Of a stretch of DNA of 64,000 nucleotides, positions 22,900-34,709 are shown piece after piece; position 1 is the stretch's first letter, and every line of letters starts with the position of its first letter. The DNA comes from Gnetum montanum (lineage: Eukaryota; Streptophyta; Gnetopsida; Gnetales; Gnetaceae), in contig MNCI01002041.1 of NCBI GenBank assembly GCA_015680685.1, forward strand, positions 662,659 to 726,658, given 5' to 3'. The notes under the pieces are model-generated. The model did no database searches and was not told the DNA's origin. It worked only from the letters and a program-made list of their open reading frames with translations. The position numbers were made by a program, and so were the translations under genes.

Positions 22900-23386
22900 C
22901 CCTAGTGCTTCATGTTTTAGGTATTAGCATTTGAAGCAATCACTTGGCATTCTAGCATTTGGCAAACTCAGATCACACTTGGGATTTTGGGTAGACATCG
23001 TTGCACATCACAATAGCACCGTTGCATGTCGTCCAACATACCACCAACCACCGCAGCTTGTAGGACACTGTGGCAACCAACCTAGCAAGCTCAAACTTTA
23101 TGGTGGACATTAATTTTCATAGCCTAGACACCCTAAGACTGCGACTACACTATGTACTATGTCTATTTATACACCGCGTACCTCCTCACCTTTTCTTTGC
23201 AGTTAACTATGCTTCCCCCCTCTCCTTGTTTGGGGTGGTGTCACTTTCTCTCTCGCTCACATCCTACACATTTTTGGCAGTTTCTTTTGCATTCTATCAT
23301 TCTATTTGCATTTTTTGTTATTTCTGCATATTTTTATGCATTTGCATCCTTGTTTTGCACCATAACCCTTAACTACACTCACCCCC

Positions 23387-23700
23387 GTGGACATTGTAGA
23401 TGTTGCAAACATTGTGCAAACCCATGGCATTTGTTTTATCGTAACACCTATAAGTCCCATTTTGATCGACAAGACCATTTTGGGCATCCCACCTCCATTT
23501 CCAGTAGGCCCTCATACAAATACAAGGTCAAGGCTATGCAACTATGAACCTCTCAATGTACTGTTCCAGCCACCAACATTTTTGGTTGCTACACACATAT
23601 TTATAGCTGAAAAGAAACACTATGTCGATGAGGCCTCATCAATGTAGGATATGATGCATCGACTAGGCTTCATCGACCCAACCAACCAAACTACGACTCA
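23387..23700 (+). other. Reading frame of unknown identity after the candidate LTR
   Basis: 86 codons (VDVANIVQTHGICF..., ending YVDEASSM), a TAG, then continued readable sequence (MHRLGFIDPTNQT). Amino-acid composition looks like real decayed coding sequence rather than noise, possibly the start of a gag or leader protein. I cannot name a family. Confidence 0.3.
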
Positions 23701-25289
23701 TCAAATAGCATGTGATAATCCCAAGAAGATAAAAACATTTATCTAATCAAGAATATCAATTAAAGAGCACACATTTCTAGCACTAAGTTCCATGAAAAGC
23801 TACTCCTAAATTATCAAGAACTAATCCAAGCCATTTAGGTGATATTCAAACTTAAAGCTCGAAGTGAAGTATAATCCTTGAAGATCAAGTAACCTATCTC
23901 TAAACCAATAAGCCATTAGTAGTAAATATCATCTAGTTTTCTGATATTCTCCTTCTTTTTAAAACATCAACAAAAGAATATGGCCTAGAAATCTTTATGA
24001 TAAGGAAAGTAGAGCAATAAATTTTCTGAAACATTTTTGTGTCACACGATTAAGTATAATGCAAACTATTCAAAGGATGTTTCAATCAAAATCATGGACA
24101 CTTTGACATAGATAGAATGATCATGGTCTTTCTCATATTGTTGTAAGGAATAATATCAAATATTTGCATTCTTTCATAAAAATATAGGTGCTTCTTACTT
24201 CATCTCATGCTTGAATATCAAATAGGTGGGCTAATGATATCTCCAATACATTGAGATCTGCTCTTTTTAGTTCAAAAACAAGGAACTACAACTAATCCAA
24301 AAAAAGGGACTACCAATTTGATGCCAAAGGCTAATGATAGATCATTTAGGAACAAGCATCCTATCTATTTGAAACTTGTATCTCTATACTCAACTAGAAA
24401 TTTTGTACTTGGAAAATATTAACAAAAAGGATATGGGAGCCATAAGAGAAACATGCATAATTCACTTTTAAGAAAAGGCAATGCAACAACCATTTATCCA
24501 AAACAAAATAATAATCATGATAATAGAGAATATGCATATATTCATATACCTCATTTCTTACCAAAGAATATAATGAACACAAATCCAAGACTTTGCCATC
24601 CTCTTAAATGAAAAGTACCTCTTGAAGTCTATTTCTTACTCATTTTGGAATATATTTTTGTTTGAGTATTTCTTGGTAGAAGTCTCCAAAGACTCCCCCT
24701 ACATTGGTGACCTCCAAGATGATGATGGATAATGAGGAATAGGCTCCCCCTACACATGTGCAACTCTTCTTGGGTTTTTAAGATCAACTTGTAAGCATTG
24801 TAAATCACACAACACTTCAATTGTAGGTTAACATTAAGATTAAATGTGAATACTAAGATCTCTAATTAGTAATATTGATAGAATATTCCAAAGCTTATCT
24901 TATCTAATAAATGGAAAAATATCCCAAAAGGGCATGAGATTAGAAGCAGATCATCACAAGAAGTTTAGATTAGAAAAGATTGAAACAAGATAAAAACCAA
25001 ACTAAAAAATATTATAAGACAATAACCCAAGAAAATCAATACAAGTGCTATACTAAATATTTCCATAAACCAAACACATCAAGCCCACAGTTGAATGTAA
25101 GAGATGCTCTAAACAATTATTCCACCATAATTCTAATCTAGCTAAGGCACAACACTTTTGGAATATATGATTAACTAACAAGCAAAGAGATAAAGCTTAC
25201 CTTGACTTACGTTGCATGTTGATGAGAAGAGAAGATTAATGGAGTTTGAGATGAGATCTCCTATCATGAAGTACCTCCTCATCTTTAGG
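23701..25289 (-). other. Unassigned segment, perhaps copia element body
   Basis: No gene recognised. Two purine-tract-like strings occur on the minus strand (complements of CTCCCCCTACA near 24690 and 24746). The segment adjoins the copia gag, so it may be the rest of that element, but no protease, integrase or reverse transcriptase motifs are visible. Confidence 0.3.
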
Positions 25290-26915
25290 TTCTTTTTCAT
25301 TAGATTATGTCAGTGATGTCTCCACTCGTTTATGTTCTTTATAATAGAACCCTTGATTACTTATTGCATTATTTTAAATTCTCCATTTCCATTCAATTTC
25401 AGCTATTGGTGCCTACACAATTTTCTTACCAAAGCCTTCTTCACAAGACCAAGCATTAATCTTGTTTTGATCATCATGAGTATAGTTAAGAGTTTTCTTA
25501 CTATCATAATTTTTACACACAAATAAAGTATTTTCCTTATGATTAAAATTATCAAACCTAACTATTCTTAAGCTTGAATTTTCATGTGTAACTTCCTCTA
25601 AATTTTCTGGCTATCTCTTAGGAGTCTCATCTTCTTGAACCTTGCTACATTCCTTATTAAAAGAGGTTAGTTGTTGAATCTCGACTTTTATGTCTAAAAC
25701 CTCTTCTTTCACTTCAACATGGATAGCATCTAGCTTATAAATTACAAATTTCTTTACCTTTATAATCAAATGATGTAAAATAAAAATTTCTTCTTTAAAT
25801 TCACTATACCTTTTGTCACACTTACCTCCTTATTCAACCATATGAGAGGAATTTTCATCTATAAGCACCATGCATATGAGATGTGAATCTTTGGAAGAAT
25901 TATATGTTTCTTCTTCACATTACTCACCATCATCCCAACTTGTATAAAAATTGGTCTTTTTCAATTCCTCATCATTGGATTTATTCTTTGGTTGTACCTT
26001 ACTATCACTAGGAAATTCAAAGGCCATATGGCCTCTTCCTCCACAAACCCAACATTATATAGAAGAGAAATCTAAGTTATAATTCAATAAATTTTTACCT
26101 CTTTCTCTATCTTTGTACAAATTGGGTCTTTATTGAGATGCCCCCTTGTTTCTTCTTGTTAGCAATTGTTGCAGCTTCCTTGAGAGAAAGGCAATTTCAT
26201 CTTTGCTGCCCTCATCATGCTCATTGAACTCCTTCTCCTTATAGGCAATCTTTAGAGCAATAGGTCTTTCTTGGATCGCTCCTTCACTTATGAGATTTAT
26301 TTGATAAGCAATAAGAGTACTTTGAAGCTCTTCAAATTTCAAGGTTGAGAAATTTCTAATTTTCTCCATAGCTATAACCTTTGGTTTTAACTCTAGTTGT
26401 AGAGTTCTGATCATTGTGATGATGACATCACTTTCAGGAAAATCTTTTCTTATTTCTCTAATAACTACAACAAGATCATTATCTCTAGAGAAATAATGTT
26501 TTATTTTCTCACCTTCTCTCATTTTGAGCTTATCATATTCACTTTGTAAAACTAATAATTTTGATTACTTAACAATAGAGATTCCTTCATAAGTAGCTTC
26601 TAAAGTTTGCCAAATTTCTCTAGTCATTTTACATCCTACTACCTTATTAAATTCAAATTTATAAAAAGCACATTATAAATAATTTTTTTTCTTTTGAATC
26701 AAACATCAACTTATCTTCCTCCTCTTATGTCCATTTGTTGTGAGGCTTAATCATGCAAGTGGAGTGAGGATTAACTCCCATACTTCAAACTCCATGGATT
26801 CAAAGAACCCTTGCATTCTAGCTTTCTAATAGGCAAAGTCAAATTTGTCGAACATGGGTGGCTTTGTATAAGATGTTTCCTCCATTATTCCCTCTTAAAG
26901 TTGATGATGATAAAG
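25290..26915 (-). pseudogene. Ty1/copia gag remnant
   Basis: Minus-strand gag of the UBN2/Retrotran_gag type. The best open part (26522-26130) includes MREGEKIKHYFSRDNDLV, DVIITMIRTLQLELKP, and STLKFEELQSTLIAYQINL, all positions conserved in copia gags. Upstream decayed sequence gives a FxYWKxRM-like N-terminus. A CxxCGGRGHMA-like zinc knuckle follows near 26030-26060. Stops and shifts make it inactive. Confidence 0.7.
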
Positions 26916-26920
26916 AAGAG

Positions 26921-26938
26921 TACCAGGCTTTGATACCA
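26921..26938 (-). other. Primer-binding site, initiator tRNA-Met type
   Basis: On the minus strand it reads TGGTATCAAAGCCTGGTA, the usual plant copia primer site (canonical TGGTATCAGAGC), two bases inside the LTR. This fixes the orientation of the copia element and shows that the adjacent LTR is the 5' one. Confidence 0.85.
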
Positions 26939-26940
26939 CT

Positions 26941-28116
26941 TGTGGATTGTTAAACTTAGAAGGGGGGAGGATGAATAAGTTTTCCAAATTAAAATTATTT
27001 GGACAAAGCACACACCAAATTTAATGTGGTTCCCCAACTTGGATAGGCCACACTTGAAGGATAGATTGTAGGCACACCTCTAAACTTTATTGCTCTCAAA
27101 TGTGGTTTGAAGGATACCACACCCTGTACAAGATTTAAGCTCCACTCTAGAGTGTTATGATGCTGCACCAACCACTCAACCCCTCAAGGTCCCAACAAGC
27201 TTAGAATGTTATTTCTAGGCATCCACAACCTTTACAATCTTAAGCTCCACTCTAGAGTGTTGTGATGCTACACCAACCAAACAATCCCGTAGGATCCTAA
27301 CAAGCTAAAGCAAGATGCCTTCCTGCAAGAAGCACATTAACCCCACAGGACAACAAGGGAGAAAAAAAATTACAAGGGATGAATGAAATTTAGTTTATTG
27401 ATCCTTGGACTTTGAGGTACAACACATTTTACAATGGATAAATGATAATACAATGAGGAGCAACAGTGATTACAATAATTGCCAAATGATAACACAATGA
27501 TTGTACAAGAGCTTGTTCATTTCCCAATGAGAATGATGTTTTCTTATAGCCACTATGTTTCCAAATCCATCTTGGAACTCAAGCAACAACTAGTTAATGG
27601 TCATGGAAGACATCTTCTTCTTGTTTGAGACATCTTTCTACATTTAGCCTCTATTCTAGGAAGACATCTTCATCTAGTGAAAGATGCCTTTTTGAAACTA
27701 GTCTTCATTCTAGAAAGACATCTGATGTTTCTTGGAGACATATTTCCTTGTGCATCCTTCAATTCTACCAAGATGTCTACTGTTTCTCAAAGACATCTTT
27801 CTTCAACCTTTTTTGCATGAGGAATTCTTCATTCCTTGTCCATAACCTTACATCTCGCATGCTTCAATGATGATAGCTTTGCATGTGAGCTATTTGTTCC
27901 TTGTCCACGTTCTTGAATTCTTACATGTATGCTTGAGACCTTGTGGATGACCTTCTCCTTTGAGCTCTAAACCAATTCATTCCTTGTCATTAATGTAAGT
28001 TTTATCTCATCTTGGTTTCCCATGTATGTTTTCCTACAAACATAACAATCACACAACCATGCAAGCAACCTTTGACTCCATTTTACTTAATGTTTTGACA
28101 CACCAAAAGGTCCACA
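26941..28116 (-). repeat. 5' LTR of the copia element
   Basis: 1,176 bp with perfect 6-bp terminal inverted repeats TGTGGA...TCCACA. An internal duplication of about 105 bp places the string TAAGCTCCACTCTAGAGTGT at 27136 and again at 27241. From 27600 to 27810 the motif AGACATCT recurs six or so times. Flanking bases beyond the outer edge are TCAGA; no partner LTR was found to the left, so the element is truncated. Confidence 0.8.
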
Positions 28117-28810
28117 TCAGAGACTAGGTGGGAATGTATAAATAGATTAATGAAAAAGATATCTAGATGGCTAAAGCCCAGATTAATTTTATTGATACAT
28201 AGACACTTGATTGGAAGCCAATCTTGGATGGACTTACCCACATACACCAAGTAGAGACCAAGAACAAAGACCTATAGATCAAGGACCTGATAAGAATACA
28301 CAGGATTAGCAAACTTTCATTATGATAACCTAGCCATGTTAACAATAGGCAAATTTGAGAAATGAACTTGAGCAGAAAGTGTTCATAGTTTACATCATGT
28401 GCGAGGAAGAGTTTGCAAACAGAAAAGATGTGTAACAAAAATTGCACATTGCAAACTCTAAACTCAAGGTGGTCAAAGCTAGCTACCAAGATCAAAAGGA
28501 TGTAGCATCAAACCTAACCCCTAAAATAACCAACTATTAAGAACTACAAAAGGTGGCCAAGGCATTTGAAGAAGAAAGAAGACAATTTGTAGCCTTATAT
28601 GTGAAGACCAAAAAAATGTTTCCACAATTACCATGCCCATGGGAAGTATTGATGCCAGCAAACATTACTGAATTCACCTAGATGGTACATGACCTAAGAT
28701 CAAAGGAGGAAAAACTTTAGGAACTATTCAATTGCTATCAATTTTAGAAGCCTAATAATAAAAGAAAGAAGCCAATGTAGGAGCCACCATTTCTAGGAAC
28801 CTAAAGACTA
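28117..28810 (+). pseudogene. 3' accessory reading frame of a gypsy element
   Basis: With nonsense codons read through, this gives a charged, probably coiled-coil protein: KVAKAFEEERRQFVALYVK, then MFPQLPCPWEVLMPANI, SKEEKL-stop-ELFNCYQF and KKPM-stop-EPPFLGT at the end. The C-terminal half is homologous to that of the frame at 36449-36870 in element C (LSCPWKVSTPSNI, KAPMEEPPLPET). It sits between the usual place of pol and the 3' LTR. The left part is cut by the copia insertion. Function unknown; position recalls the additional ORFs of Athila/Tat elements. Confidence 0.55.
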
Positions 28811-29035
28811 CATCGAGCTTTGTTATTTTTTTTATTTTTTTTTTCATGTCTGCCCATCATGCAATGCATGATAATTTTGTAAAGTGCCACTTGAACCACA
28901 ATGCAACATTCAGAGTCAAGTAGTCATGTATATAAGTAGCCATACCAAGTTTGAATACATGTCACAATTTTGGAAGGAATTCTATCCTTCTTTTAATTTA
29001 ACTCAAGGATAAGTTTTCAATCAGTCATGGGGGTA

Positions 29036-29955
29036 TGATAAAATCTATTTTTCATAAGCCACGATATTGCATCTATGATATTGTATTTATGACATTGCAA
29101 CTCTACATATGCTATTATTGATGCAATGTAAAGAACCATGGTCAGCACTATAAATACCAACCCTTAGTTTCCTCAATGAAACAACTTTCATTCCACCCTC
29201 AATGAAATTCTTGCAATTTGTTGTTGTGACTTAGACTTAGTGATAGAGTAAATGCACATAGTGTGGTGTTGAATAATTGTATGGAATCTTTGTTCAAGTG
29301 TATTGTAGTTGGGGTACAATTCATGGATGGAAATAAAGATCAAGGTTTTTTCTCATCATTGCAACATTACACTTAGCTTCTTTGTTTTTACTTAGTCATT
29401 TTCTTTACTTAGTTTAATTTTCATTTCTTTAACATATGACCTTTAGTATAGTTCTTTACATTTTATAAGCACTTTACTTTTTCCATGTACGTTAGTAAGT
29501 TGGAATGAGTATGATTGGTTTGAAGCATTAAGTGTAATTATTTAGTAATCTAGTAGTGACTTCACTTGATTTGCTTAGTAGTGAATTCACTTGGTAATTC
29601 TAGTAATGGTTACATGAGCCAAGGACATGTGCAGCAAACCAGAAATGGATACTTATCACCGTAGGCTAGAATAGATTTACATTTTAGTTGTCACCTAGAT
29701 TTAGATTTTATTCTCATTTTCATTACGGAAGCACCTAAGATTAGTTTGAGCCTACAACATCATGATATCATATGCCTCATTGAGAGTTAAACCATACTAT
29801 TCACACTTCACTCACTCAAAGTGAAAAGATAGCGATTGTGAACCAACTATCAACCGCTAGCAAATTTACCTTATCCATCCATAGATTATAATCTGGTCCT
29901 GTGCATGCACTCATGACTTGTATGGTGAAGTGTTGGAATACCTAGCTACTCATCA
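29036..29955 (+). repeat. Gypsy-family LTR (3' or solo)
   Basis: TGATAAAATC... to ...TAGCTACTCATCA, 920 bp, preceded by the polypurine tract TCAGTCATGGGGGTA. It contains diverged GATATTG motifs and a TATA-like CTATAAATACC near 29151. No primer site follows, so it is a 3' LTR belonging to the sequence on its left. Confidence 0.75.
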
Positions 29956-30545
29956 AGCCTAAATTCTAAAATTTTTTCAAATTTTGAGCTAACCAAGGAT
30001 TTGAAAAGGGTTGATTATTGAGAGAGAAATTACCAAAACTAATGTTTAATCTTTGGTGATTGTAGATGATTCTAAAAGGAATGCCTAAGGTTGATGGTTT
30101 TGTGTAAGGCAAGGACAATAGGCCAAGAGGAAGATATGCCCATGAATAAATAGTAGCATAAACAAGAATTAAAGCTTAAACATCACATATTTATTGGACC
30201 CATGGGACAATGAAAAGAAATTTTAGTCCATCCTTCAAGAATGCTTTGCATAAAAGAGAAGCATCAACATAACAATTAGGATTGGAAAATTTTCCATTGC
30301 TAGTGACAATAAGAAGATTCATCTTCAATGATTTTTTTAAAGACTTCTATAATTTTGTGAAATTTGATGTTTTTTTAGTATTTTTGTCATTTTTTAATCC
30401 ATCAACTTGAATAAAATTGGGTAATGCAACACTCTAATTTTGTAATGGTTGCTAATCTAATCTTGGTTACCCCACAATTTTTGCAATGAAACATTATTCA
30501 TTTATATATAACTCGAGAATGAGTTTTTAGTCAATTGTGAAGGTA
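29956..30545 (+). other. 3' internal remnant of another gypsy element
   Basis: Internal sequence upstream of the LTR at 30546. It contains TGATTGTAG followed directly by ATGATTCTAAAAGG (ATG at 30066), matching the acceptor-like start of the 3' accessory frame in element C (TGATTGTAG, ATGGCCCCTAAAAG). The frame stops after about 13 codons. Confidence 0.45.
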
Positions 30546-31627
30546 TGATGAGACTTGATATGTTAGGTAGCTGAGTCATTGGGACATGATGAAGCATTAT
30601 TTTGTAAAGTGTATCAATTGACTAAGATATTGTAGATGCTATATTGTAGATGATACATTGCCTATGTGTTTTAGCATGCCTGTTGATGCGTCTCAAATGG
30701 TTGTTGCATCATTTATGCTATATCACATCTACTATATCATAGATGCTATATTACATCTTCTATAACTTAGCTATGTCAATGCATCCTCATCGATGCATCC
30801 CCATCAACATGTCCCCATCAATGCATCCAAATGCATTAATGCATTCTTGTTGATGCAATGCCTATAATTACCTATAAATATGTGAGCATCGGTCATGTAT
30901 TTCGTACCATTCGATTAGTAGTGTAGCTAGATTCTTCCAAATTTCTCTCGTAGCCTTAGAAAATAGTCAATGAGTGCTTGCAACATGGATTTGAGTTTAT
31001 TGTACTGAGTCTTATTTGAGTGGCATTATACTTGGACACATTTCATGAATGGCAATTGGATCAAGATTAATTCATATTCACTGCAGCAGTTTGACTTAGA
31101 ATATAGTTACTTTTAATGCAATTTACTTTCCATGTTCTTAGTTAATAGTAATATTTTCATGCAAATTCATTAATTGATGGAATAAGTGCAACTAGTTTCA
31201 AGCATAAACATGTATTCACTTGGTAATCTCAAGAACGTTATTTTTTGGTTCACCTAATAACATAACACTTGGTAATCTTAGCAGTGGATACGTAAGTTCA
31301 AGACATGTACAACAAGCTAGGAACTGATACTCATTACCCTTAGGATAGTTTAGGATTTAATTTTATTATTAATTAGATTAAATAATTAATTTCTATATTA
31401 TTATTTAGTTAGTTTAAGGGCCATACAACATCAATAATCATATGCCTCACTTTGGACTAAACCATATGTGATAAAGCCACCACTAGGCTAATTGTGAAGA
31501 TAGCAACTTATAATCAATGCTTAATAATCTAAATACCACACTAGTCCCATCCATGGAATTTGACCAGATTGTGTGTATAGGATTATGATTCATATGGTTG
31601 GGCATAGGGGATACTTGCTGGTCATCA
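30546..31627 (+). repeat. Diverged gypsy-family LTR
   Basis: TGATGAGACTTG... to ...CTGGTCATCA, 1,082 bp, preceded by TCAATTGTGAAGGTA, a decayed polypurine tract. It keeps family landmarks (CCTATAAATATG near 30872, CTTGGTAATC, GGTTGGGCATAGGGG near the end). Its U3 has TATTGTAGATGCTATATT-like repeats in place of GATATC clusters. No primer site follows. Confidence 0.65.
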
Positions 31628-31937
31628 GCATTGAAAATGAAAGCCACATTTTCTTGCATATCTTGCATTAGAGCATGTTAGACATACATGAATATTGAAA
31701 CTAAAACTGAAATAGTAATTTATTATGTCCTCATGATTTATTGGGTAGACAATGTACATGGTGAATTGTTAACACGTTATCAATAAAGCGTCCAAGTCTC
31801 TTTGGATCTATCTCAAAAAGCTCAACTAGATTACTACTATAATATGCCATTTGTGGTGAATGTGCTTAAGCAATAAACTAATGTAAATATACATAATGTT
31901 CATCCTTAAGTACCATTAACTTGTAGGAGTACAAAAC
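31628..31937. other. Spacer before element C
   Basis: No gene. It contains one diverged copy (near 31870-31923) of a segment that recurs at 38021-38075 on the other side of element C, so C was inserted into a locally repeated region. Confidence 0.4.
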
Positions 31938-32907
31938 TGATGAGTCATGGTCTGTTAGGTGTCATGGTCTATCAAGTCATGTTATTGGACCCCTGTATCG
32001 GACCCCTGTTATTGGATCCCTGATATCAGGTACAAGATACTAGGTTTGACAGGTCAGGATATCGGACACCCGATATCGCACCCGTGATATCGCATACACG
32101 ATATCGCAGCCTGACAAGCGATATTGCGTACACGATATCGTGGTTACTATGTGGGCCTATAAATACACATGTAGGCACACGGGAAGAGTTAGTTAGAAAT
32201 TAGTAGTAGAGTAGGATCTTTTTGTCATTTTTCCTCTCAACCCTCTCTCCCAGTGCATGCTTGTAGTGTGGTGATTGTAATTGTACGGCATCATTTATTC
32301 GAGTGTGATGTACTTGGACACGCACATGACTAGAAATAAAGATCGAGATTACTTCATCATTGCAACATTCACTTAGTTTAAATTACTTAATTAATTATTT
32401 TTTTCGTAGTTAATATCTCTTCACCCTAAACTCCTTAAATACAGAATTAGTACGACTTAATTACGAGCATTTAAGTGTGACTACTTGGTAACTCAGTAGC
32501 GAACCTAGGATCTACACTTAGTAATCCCAGTGGTAGTCATGCATGAGGTCCAAGATGTGTACAGATGATTAAGGAACAGATGCTCATCACACTTAAGCTA
32601 GCTTAGATTCTCTCTCCCTATCTCTTCTTAGTCTAGCTCTCTCTCTCCCTTTTCCCTCCTAACTTAGCTAAGATTATTTTCCATCGCCTCCAGGAGTAGC
32701 ATTAGTTTAGGAACACAACATACACCTCACTCTGGACTAAACCATACGTGACAAAGAAAATACTAGTCTAGGTGGAAAGACAGTGAACTGCAATCAACGA
32801 GTAACTATTTAGATACCACAACTAGCCCATCTACGAAGTTCAATCGGATCGTGCGTGAAATTCTCGTATTCATATGGTTGAGTGTAGGGGTACCTCGCCA
32901 CTCATCA
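31938..32907 (+). repeat. 5' LTR of element C
   Basis: TGATGAGTCATGG... to ...CGCCACTCATCA. Six GATATC palindromes lie at 32032-32139 ahead of a TATA box (CCTATAAATACAC, core 32158-32165). The upstream part also holds repeated GTTATTGGAC/CCCCTGTT strings. Confidence 0.9.
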
Positions 32908-32908
32908 T

Positions 32909-32926
32909 TGGCACCGTTGCTGGGGA
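32909..32926 (+). other. Primer-binding site of element C, tRNA-Asp type
   Basis: TGGCACCGTTGCTGGGGA matches the complement of the tRNA-Asp 3' end at 16 of 18 positions, one base after the LTR. Same primer class as element A. Confidence 0.8.
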
Positions 32927-33036
32927 TGATGCTATTTATTTAGATTAGTTACATCATACAAGATCATTGTAACTAGTATTAATGATATATCTTTCAGAAA
33001 GAATAATTGCAATAAATCACACACAATTTTACAACC

Positions 33037-34562
33037 ATGTCTCTTTCACAAGATAGTGATAATGCAACATCTAGCAAGGAAATTCATTGGAGAACCAATG
33101 AAGAATTTTGGAGTACTCAATCTTATGCAGGAGTTTCATATGTTCATAGAAACCCCAATGATACTCAAGGACTCTCGTCATCCAACTCTGACACCTCTAG
33201 CAAGGATGGGACATCCCATAGAATGAGGGGGCTCGCAAGGCCTGGGACCTTCTCAATAATTAAAAAAAATTTATCCAAGGATGATTGGGAGACTTACAAA
33301 AGTCATGATGAGTCTTCCAACTCTTTCTCTTCCTCTGCTCCTTCAATGTCAGGTCATGACATGGATGATCATCTCTCTAGGGATCGATGTAGAAATAGAA
33401 ATCAAACCCACAAGCAAAATCAAGAATGCCAACATGAATAAAGACAACATCGTCCCAACTCACAAACTCATAACCTACTTAGTGATGATGAACCCCTGCT
33501 GGCCACTAAGAGCCTAATGCATATACAAGAGACTATTCAAATAGCCTACAAGCATCATAAGGAAAGCTGGCTACCCGTGCTTGATTTAAACAATTTTTCC
33601 AAATTTTCAAGAGGCTATGATTTAGATCTGCAACAACATCTACAAGCCTTCCATGATGCCTGTGTATGGAACAATATTGATAATGGATGGCAAAAACTTA
33701 AGCTCTTTCCTGTGACACTCATTGACCAAGCAAAAGTATGGTATAGGTCCCTAAAACCCAAATCAATTTGACGTTGGCCACCAATGGTAGAGCTCTTCAA
33801 TGAAAGATATCAAACTTGTGCAAGAGTGTCACCTTGAGGAAACAAATCCAAGAGTGGAAACAAGCACAACATGAACCCTTGAACATGGCCTTAGAAAGAT
33901 ATTATGCATTGTTAAACAATTGCTCGGGCCATGAGTTCTCCAAGGAGAGGCTAATGTACCACATTATTGATGGGCTCCATAATGAAACAAGGAAGACCCT
34001 AGGGATGTATGCCTGAGGTCAACTATATGAGCTACAAATCCATCAACTCCAAGAGCTTATTAAGCAGGTAGCAAAAGAAGAAGCAAAAATGGCTAGATGG
34101 GAGAATGTTGAAAAATCTCAACAGGCCCAAAACTTTAAATCAACAAGGGCCCATAATAATGAAGAGGAGAAATCAACTCATCCCAAGGAGGTGGAACCAT
34201 CTTTGCCAACACTACAATCATTGGATGAAATTGAGGCAAAGATCAATAAGATGATGGAATGAATGCATAAAAAATGCAGAGAATATGCCAACATTATTAG
34301 AGGTAGAGTCATGATGAACCAAGAAGTAGGAAAAAACACCTTTAGACAATTAGAAAGAAGGGTAGAAGAGAATAAGAACTTAACTACCAATCATATGTAT
34401 CAATGTAATGTTTGCCTGTATGATCATCCCAAGGGCCAATGCCTAATCTTGTCACATTTGCATGAGCATTGGGGAAGAGTGTTGCACCCAAAGTTCGTAC
34501 AGAGATACTGTGTTCAATCACAGTGGCAACAATCCCAGTCGTGGGATAGGCCACCCTTGAAC
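33037..34562 (+). pseudogene. gag of element C
   Basis: Starts at the ATG at 33037 (MSLSQDSDNATSSKEIHW). A TAA at 33439 and later stops or shifts near 33769, 33810, 34015 and 34261 break it. The core is homologous to the gag of A and D: HLQAFHDACVWNNID, WYRSLKPKSI, EWKQAQHEPLNMAL, YHIIDGLHNETRKTLG. A zinc knuckle reads CNVCLYDHPKGQC. Overall identity to the A/D gag is clearly lower than between A and D, so C is a separate subfamily. Confidence 0.8.
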
Positions 34563-34603
34563 TAGGTACACCCTTCATATCATCAGAACCCAAGTGCCTA
34601 TCA

Positions 34604-34709
34604 TGTTCAACATCCTGTCTCCCCAACTGGGTCAACATACTCTATCTCACCATATNAGTTCAACATCCTGTCTCCCCAACTGGGTCAACATACTCTATCT
34701 CACCATATT
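34604..34709 (+). other. Direct duplication around a single N, assembly scar
   Basis: The 52 bases ending before the N at 34656 (from AGTTCAACATCC) recur directly after it with the same sequence through CACCATAT. Such a repeat split by one N is the usual mark of contig ends that overlap but were joined instead of merged. It shifts the gag-downstream frame artificially. Confidence 0.75.

Larger units (their letters stand above)
21633..23386 (+). repeat. Candidate 3' LTR of the Tat-type element
   Basis: Proposed from the polypurine-like tract at its left edge, a 95-bp tandem array in its left half, and a TATA box (CCTATAAATACCC, core 22892-22899) placed as expected for an LTR promoter. The right edge is not defined and no paired LTR exists here, so the end coordinate is approximate. 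Confidence 0.3.

Noticed and set aside
29036-31627. One element with LTRs at 29036-29955 and 30546-31627
   Set aside because: The two LTRs differ in U3 sequence and length, and neither is followed by a primer site, so both are 3' ends of different elements.
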